Assembly (NCBI RefSeq): GCF_000517405.1
Contig: NZ_CP006568.1
Coordinates: 4,154,001 to 4,218,000, forward strand
Origin: Candidatus Sodalis pierantonius str. SOPE
GTDB lineage: Bacteria > Pseudomonadota > Gammaproteobacteria > Enterobacterales > Enterobacteriaceae
Length of the DNA: 64,000 bases
Reading direction: 5' to 3'
Every line of letters starts with the position of its first letter. Position 1 is the first letter of the stretch. A model generated the notes under the pieces. That model did not search any database, was not told the origin of the DNA, and worked only from the letters and a program-made list of their open reading frames with translations. Of the stretch, positions 58,877 through 64,000 are shown in pieces. Position numbers and translations under genes: made by a program.

Positions 58877-59448
58877 ACCTTATCCCTATCTGTCAGCATA
58901 TTCATCCGTAGCAAAAAGCGTTGCCCCTCTAATATAGGGTATTCAGAGCGGTTGTCATCGGGAATAATCCGGATGTCGTACCCATTTTGTAACAAATAAG
59001 AAATGAAGTATTTATTGTTTGCCATAATCATATTAACTTAATGATAATTATGATCTATTTTTCTATAATCGGTTTCAAAAAAGATCGGATTCTCTTTGGT
59101 GTGGCGGCGTGTTTTAGTTTAGATGAAACAAAAATTTTCGCTGAATAAGTTTTATCGCGCTGCACGGGGCGACTAGACAGTATCAACGCCGTAGAAAAAC
59201 GTCGCTGTCCTGCGACAGTAGGCAAAATGGCACTAGCCGGTATGCGTCCGCCTGGTAAATAACTCGTATCACCCCGCGTGATGACGGGCCGCAGGCAGCT
59301 GGAGGATAACGCTAGGCTAGACCGCAACAGCGGGAAAGGGGCGCGCCAGGCCAGATCGCAGCCGCGGGGCGGCCAGCGCCGGACCCGACCGCATTAGGGG
59401 AGTGTGAAAGCAGCGACAGGGTGGGTGCGCGCTCGGCTTAGGCGGACT
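58877..59448. other. galP-metK intergenic region without a recognised gene
   Basis: About 570 bp. Short frames (for example minus strand 59055-59327) lack a ribosome site and family resemblance. The left half is AT-rich and may be galP upstream DNA, the right half GC-rich. No RNA gene was recognised. Confidence 0.5.
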
Positions 59449-60615
59449 CTATCGGCAGGCGAATCCGGCGGGAAACCCGTCCCGCAGCAGTTCGGATTTA
59501 TCGGTCTTTTCCCAAGGGAAATGTTCGCGTCCGAAATGGCCGTAGGCGGCGGTTTCGCGGTAGATCGGCTGCAGCAGATCCAGCATGGTGATGAGCCCAT
59601 AAGGACGCAGGTCGAAGAATTCGCGTACCAGCGTCGTCAGGTTTTCCGCCGGGATCTTTTCGGTGCCGAAGGTTTCGATGGTGATGGAGGTCGGTTCCGT
59701 CACGCCGATGGCGTAGGACACCTGAATTTCGCAGCGATCGGCCAGACCGGCGGCGACGATGTTTTTGGCCACGTAGCGCGCGGCATATGCCGCCGAACGG
59801 TCAACCTTGGACGGATCCTTGCCGGAGAAGGCGCCACCGCCGTGACGGGCCATGCCGCCGTAGGTATCGACGATGATTTTACGGCCGGTCAGCCCACAGT
59901 CGCCCATTGGCCCGCCGATAACGAAACGGCCGGTCGGGTTGATAAAATATTTGGTCTGGGGGGAGAGCCATTCCGCGGGCAGAACCGGTTTGATGATCTC
60001 TTCCATCACCGCTTCTTTCAGCTGCGGCAGGGCGATGTCTTCCGCATGCTGCGTGGACAGCACCACGGTATCAATGCCCACCACTTTGCTGTTGTCGTAG
60101 GTGAAAGTGACCTGACTTTTGGCGTCCGGACGCAGCCAGGGCAGGGTGCCGTTTTTACGGACCTGGGACTGACGTGCCACCAAACGGTGCGCGTAGGTGA
60201 TCGGCGCCGGCATCAGCACATCGGTTTCATTGGTGGCGTAACCGAACATCAGCCCTTGGTCGCCCGCGCCCTGTTCCAGCGGATCGGTGCGATCCACGCC
60301 CTGGTTAATATCCGGAGACTGCTTACCAATGGCGTTCAGCACGGCACAAGAGTTGGCGTCAAACCCCATATCTGAATGAATGTAACCGATCTCGCGGATA
60401 GTGCTGCGCGTCAATTCTTCAATATCCACCCAGGCGCTGGTGGTGATCTCGCCACCCACCAGAACCATACCAGTTTTAACATAGGTTTCGCAGGCGACGC
60501 GCGCCTTGGGATCCTGCGCCAGAATCGCGTCCAGCACGGCGTCGGAAATCTGGTCCGCGATTTTATCAGGATGCCCCTCTGAAACAGATTCAGATGTAAA
60601 TAGGTGTTTAGCCAT
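59449..60615 (-). CDS. metK: S-adenosylmethionine synthetase
   Basis: 388 residues from [20 protein letters not shown]; a longer open frame upstream (to 60681) has no support. Signature motifs [12 protein letters not shown] and [18 protein letters not shown] are perfect. Makes SAM from methionine and ATP; essential. The end differs slightly from E. coli: after [17 protein letters not shown] the tail reads GFPAGFACR, a few residues longer, perhaps from a late indel without functional effect. Confidence 0.95.
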   Translation of the reverse strand: MAKHLFTSESVSEGHPDKIADQISDAVLDAILAQDPKARVACETYVKTGMVLVGGEITTSAWVDIEELTRSTIREIGYIHSDMGFDANSCAVLNAIGKQSPDINQGVDRTDPLEQGAGDQGLMFGYATNETDVLMPAPITYAHRLVARQSQVRKNGTLPWLRPDAKSQVTFTYDNSKVVGIDTVVLSTQHAEDIALPQLKEAVMEEIIKPVLPAEWLSPQTKYFINPTGRFVIGGPMGDCGLTGRKIIVDTYGGMARHGGGAFSGKDPSKVDRSAAYAARYVAKNIVAAGLADRCEIQVSYAIGVTEPTSITIETFGTEKIPAENLTTLVREFFDLRPYGLITMLDLLQPIYRETAAYGHFGREHFPWEKTDKSELLRDGFPAGFACR

Positions 60616-61426
60616 TGGTCTTTTTACCTTTGGATACGGGTTGGAAATGACTGCGTAGCGCTGGGGACGGGGCACCCGCAATACGCGATGCCCAGATGAT
60701 GACGGTACGCGTCATGCTGCCTCCCCCGGAAACTGTCGTTCAGCAGTAAAACAGTTAATCAGTATAGATGGATTAACTTCTGGATGGCCATTTTAGGGTA
60801 GGGTCTCGGTTGAATGCCAGTAATTTTTTGGCTGAAATATATCAGCTAGTTTCAACGGAGGACAAAAAAGCGTCAATAAAGTGACATAGGCCAATTTCAT
60901 TTTGCTTTTTTCCCCATTGAGCGGTATAAAATCGCGCGCGTTTACATCAGGTAACGTAAAAGTTAACCGAACGGGCGCTAAAAAATTTTACACTTATCCC
61001 CCGGCGCCCGGTTGAGGGCCTTATTTTCTCAGGAGACAGGGTTCATGACGTGTGTGATGTCTCTCGTTTCTGCATCCCGTTTCCGACGCGCGGTGCGTCA
61101 GGCCGCCTTTGCCCACGACGCCTCGCTCATCCTTTCTTGTCGAAGTCGCCGCCCGACCGGAGCGGCTCAGGACGCCCGGGCGGGCTAGCCGCGGGGTTCT
61201 GATTTCGGGCCACACGGCCTTTCATGCAATCCTAATTGATGGTGTTCCGCCATCCTGTAGCACGGAGTTCACCAAGGTGTTTTACAATTACTGTCTGGAT
61301 AGACCGGACGCCGGCAGCGTTTCTTGCCGCGTTCGTTGCGCGCGGGCGGGCTGAGTGCCCTAACCGGCGTGAGCGCTGAACCGACGGTAGCCGGCAATAA
61401 AGCGTCGCGCCCGGGAGACCGCCGCC
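60616..61426. promoter_or_regulatory. metK-speA intergenic region
   Basis: About 810 bp between divergent genes. On the minus strand near 60760-60790 the AT-rich TTAATCCATCTATACTGATT may belong to the metK promoter and MetJ sites, but I cannot confirm a met box. E. coli has the small gene yqgB here; no yqgB could be recognised. An ORF of 47 codons starts at 61045 behind TCAGGAGACAGGG but shows no family resemblance. Confidence 0.4.
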
Positions 61427-63374
61427 ATGACTGATTCACGACTGGACCAGGAACCGCGCCGCGTGGCTCGACAAGACACTTTGCGCTCAATGCAGGAGGT
61501 AGCCATGAACGACAGCGACGCCAGCAAAATGCTGAGAACCTACAATGTCACGTACTGGGGCAATAACTACTACGACGTCAATGAGTTGGGTCATATCAGC
61601 GTTTGCTCGGATCCTGACTTTCCCGAGGCGTGCGTCGATCTGGTGGAACTGGTAAAACAGCGCCAGACCGAAGGCCAGCGTCTGCCGGCGCTGTTCTGCT
61701 TCCCGCAGATCTTGCAGCACCGCTTGCGCTCCATTAACGCCGTTTTTCAGCGGGCGCGCGATTCCTTTGGCTACCAGGGCGGCTATTTCCTGGTTTACCC
61801 AATTAAGGTCAACCAGCACCACCGCGTTATCGAATCGCTGGTCAACTCCGGCGAGCCCCTGGGCCTGGAGGCCGGTTCCAAAGCGGAACTGATGACGGTA
61901 CTCGCCCATGCCGGCATGACCCGCACGGTGATCGTCTGTAACGGCTACAAAGACCGGGAATATATTCGCCTGGCGCTCATCGGCGAAAAGATCGGCCATA
62001 AAGTCTACCTGGTAATTGAAAAACTCTCCGAAATCACGCTGGTGCTGGAGGAGGCGGAACGGCTGAATGTGGTGCCGCGCCTCGGCGTGCGCACCCGCCT
62101 GGCCTCGCAGGGCTCCGGCAAATGGCAATCGAGCGGCGGCGCAGGTGCTGCAACTGGTCGATCTGCTGCGTGCGAAAGGGCGGTTGGATAGCCTGCAATT
62201 ACTGCACTTCCACTTGGGTTCCCAATTATCGAATATTCGCGATATCGCTTCCGGCGTGCGTGAATCGGCGCGTTTTTATGTCGAATTGCATAAATTGGGT
62301 GTCCATATTGAATGTTTCGACGTCGGCGGCGGTCTGGGGGTCGATTATGAAGGCACCCGTTCGCAATCCGACGGATCGGCCAATTATGGCCTGAACGAAT
62401 ATGCCAACAACGTCATCTGGGGTATCGGCGATGCCTGTAATGAATACGGTCTGCCGCACCCAACGGTCATTACCGAGTCCGGCCGGGAGGTAACGGCGCA
62501 CCATACGGTGCTGGTGTCCAATGTCATCGGCGTGGAGCGTAATGAATTTAGCGAGCCGCGTCCGCCGGAGACGGACGCCCCGCGCGCGTTGGAAAGCCTG
62601 TGGCAGACCTGGCAGGAAATGCAGGAGCCGCGCAATCGTCGTTCGTTGCGCGAATGGTTGCACGATAGCCAAATGGATTTGCATGATGTCCATACGCAAT
62701 ATACTCACGGTATGCTGGATCTGACGCAGCGCGCCTGGGCCGAGCAGCTGTATCTCAGCATCTGCCGCTTGATCCAGACGCAGCTCGATCCGAGCAATCG
62801 CGCCCACCGGCCGATAATCGATGAATTACAAGAGCGTATGGCGGATAAGCTGTACGTCAACTTCTCGCTGTTCCAGTCGATGCCGGATGCCTGGGGGATA
62901 GACCAATTGTTCCCGGTTCTGCCGCTGGCGGGGCTGGATAAGCCGCCGGAAGGGCGCGCGGTGCTGCTTGACATTACCTGTGACTTTGATGGCACCATTG
63001 ATCATTACATTGACGGCGATGGTATCGCCACCACCATGCCGATGCCGCCTTACGATGCCGATAATCCGCCGGCCCTCGGCTTTTTTATGGTGGGCACCTA
63101 TCAGGAAATCCTCGGCAACATGCATAACTTGTTCGGCGATACCGCCACGGTGGATGTGTATGTGTTCAAGGACGGCAGCCTGGAGATGAACGAGTCTGAC
63201 GAAGGTGATACTGTTGCCGATATGCTGCGCTATGTGCAGCTCGATCCCGATGTGCTGCTGACCCGTTTCCGTGACCAGGTGAAAGATACCGATCTGGATG
63301 CCGGACTGCAAAGCGAATTCCTGGAGGAGTTCGAGGCGGGCCTGTACGGTTACATTTACCTAGAAGATGAATAA
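61427..63374 (+). pseudogene. speA: biosynthetic arginine decarboxylase, small deletion with frameshift
   Basis: The first part ([17 protein letters not shown] to [14 protein letters not shown]) is a normal SpeA N-terminus with the PLP lysine in [19 protein letters not shown]. Around 62137-62142 about 26-29 bases are missing: relatives read SSGGEKSKFGLAATQVLQL, here SSGG leads to AAQVLQL in another frame. The remainder is conserved ([57 protein letters not shown]) to 63374. The break at a CGGCGG repeat suggests slippage. Would make agmatine from arginine. Only a C-terminal fragment could be restarted, lacking the PLP site. Confidence 0.93.
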
Positions 63375-63393
63375 CGTTAAGTAAAGAATGATG

Positions 63394-64000
63394 ATGAGTA
63401 CCCTGGGTCATAATTACGATAATTCGCTGGTGTCGAACGCTTTCGGTTTCCTGCGCCTGCCGCTGGAATTCAATCCGTATCACACGGACGCAGACTGGGT
63501 GATCACCGGTATTCCCTTCGACATGGCGACCTCCGGGCGTGCCGGCTGCCGGCACGGGCCCGCCGCGATCCGCCAGGTTTCCACCAACCTCGCTTGGGAA
63601 GGCTGCCGCTGGCCGTGGGATTTCGACGTGCGTAAGCGTCTCAAGGTGGTGGACTGCGGCGACCTAGTGTATGAATTCGGCGATGCGCAGGATTTTTGCG
63701 ACAAATTGCAGGACCACGCCGAACGGCTCCTGGCGGCCGGCAAACGGATGCTGTCGTTTGGCGGCGATCACTTCGTCACGCTGCCGTTATTGCGCGCTCA
63801 CGCCAAACACTTTGGCAAAATGGTGCTGGTGCATTTCGACGCCCATACCTATACCTACGCCAACGGCAGCAAGTTCGATCACGGCACCATGTTTTATCAT
63901 GCGTCCAACGAAGGATTAATCGATCCCGCCCACTCGGTGCAGATAGGCATCCGTACCGAATTCGAGCGCGATAACGGGTTCACCGTGCTCGACGCGGGGC
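63394..64000 (+). CDS. speB: agmatinase, metal-ligand Asp153 replaced by Tyr (3' end outside window)
   Basis: Start at [19 protein letters not shown] (two extra ATG codons precede it, from 63388). The frame is open to the window end; about 202 of 306 residues are visible. [12 protein letters not shown] keeps the first metal His. The manganese motif DAHTDTYANG reads [10 protein letters not shown]: codon 63850-63852 is TAT instead of GAT, at residue 153, a bridging metal ligand in agmatinases/arginases. In addition GRAGGRHGP reads GRAGCRHGP. The enzyme is expected to be inactive although the frame is open. It follows speA by 13-19 bp, as in E. coli. Confidence 0.9.
   Translation, partial: MSTLGHNYDNSLVSNAFGFLRLPLEFNPYHTDADWVITGIPFDMATSGRAGCRHGPAAIRQVSTNLAWEGCRWPWDFDVRKRLKVVDCGDLVYEFGDAQDFCDKLQDHAERLLAAGKRMLSFGGDHFVTLPLLRAHAKHFGKMVLVHFDAHTYTYANGSKFDHGTMFYHASNEGLIDPAHSVQIGIRTEFERDNGFTVLDAG

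Noticed and set aside
59055..59327. 90-codon minus-strand ORF between galP and metK
   Set aside because: No ribosome site, no family features.
61045..61188. 47-codon ORF with a good ribosome site before speA
   Set aside because: Sequence is not like YqgB or any leader I know; arginine-rich composition fits GC-rich non-coding DNA. Mentioned only in the intergenic entry.

Overview
The window looks like a gammaproteobacterial endosymbiont chromosome in an early, active stage of gene decay. Conserved gene order matches the E. coli 66-67 min region (speC, mltC, yggX, mutY, trmB, yggN, hemW, rdgB, yggU, yggT, proC, yggS, yggR; then yqgF, yqgE, gshB, rsmE, endA, sprT, galP, metK, speA, speB). Protein identity to enterobacteria is high, the DNA is fairly GC-rich, and roughly half of the genes are broken by point mutations, small indels or insertion sequences (IS). 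Nine IS copies of four families (IS5/IS903, IS256, IS21, ISL3) are present. This combination fits a Sodalis-type insect symbiont, and the four IS families are those reported as massively amplified in the rice-weevil symbiont (Candidatus Sodalis pierantonius). That species assignment is an inference from memory, not a search.

Layout. 1-7.7 kb: accessory regulators and small enzymes (GntR, alpha/beta hydrolase, EamA exporter, LysR, MarR-GNAT, second LysR, NADP oxidoreductase), mostly frameshifted, the last split by an IS903-type element. 7.7-14.2 kb: IS-rich stretch with an IS256 nested in an IS903, a second IS256, fragments of small unknown genes, a possible GNAT-toxin tail, and a badly decayed type I-F CRISPR array without cas genes. 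14.2-27.4 kb: an amino-sugar/galactoside cluster (DeoR regulator, sugar ABC transporter, GH4 glycosidase, BadF-type sugar kinase, kbaZ-like gene, start of agaS), almost all inactivated; kbaZ carries both an IS256 and an IS21. It ends at an IS256 without target duplication that abuts a half tRNA-Phe gene. 28.7-43.2 kb: conserved speC-yggR backbone with decayed yggN, hemW and yggU. 43.2-51 kb: complete rhamnose locus (rhaT, rhaR, rhaS, rhaBAD, rhaM), in which transporter and regulators are intact and all enzymes are broken. 51-64 kb: housekeeping block yqgF to metK, interrupted by an ISL3 element with a passenger ORF, then speA and speB, which runs off the end.

Functional reading. DNA maintenance, glutathione, S-adenosylmethionine, proline and PLP-homeostasis genes are kept. 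Sugar catabolism (rhamnose, galactose import, amino sugars) is lost. Polyamine synthesis appears reduced to the ornithine route: speC is intact, speA is frameshifted, and SpeB has lost a predicted metal-ligand aspartate.

Most insertions have perfect target duplications, so the interrupted reading frames can be rebuilt exactly. This indicates recent insertion. All coordinates, duplications and mutations were read by eye from the sequence; family names rest on remembered homologues.
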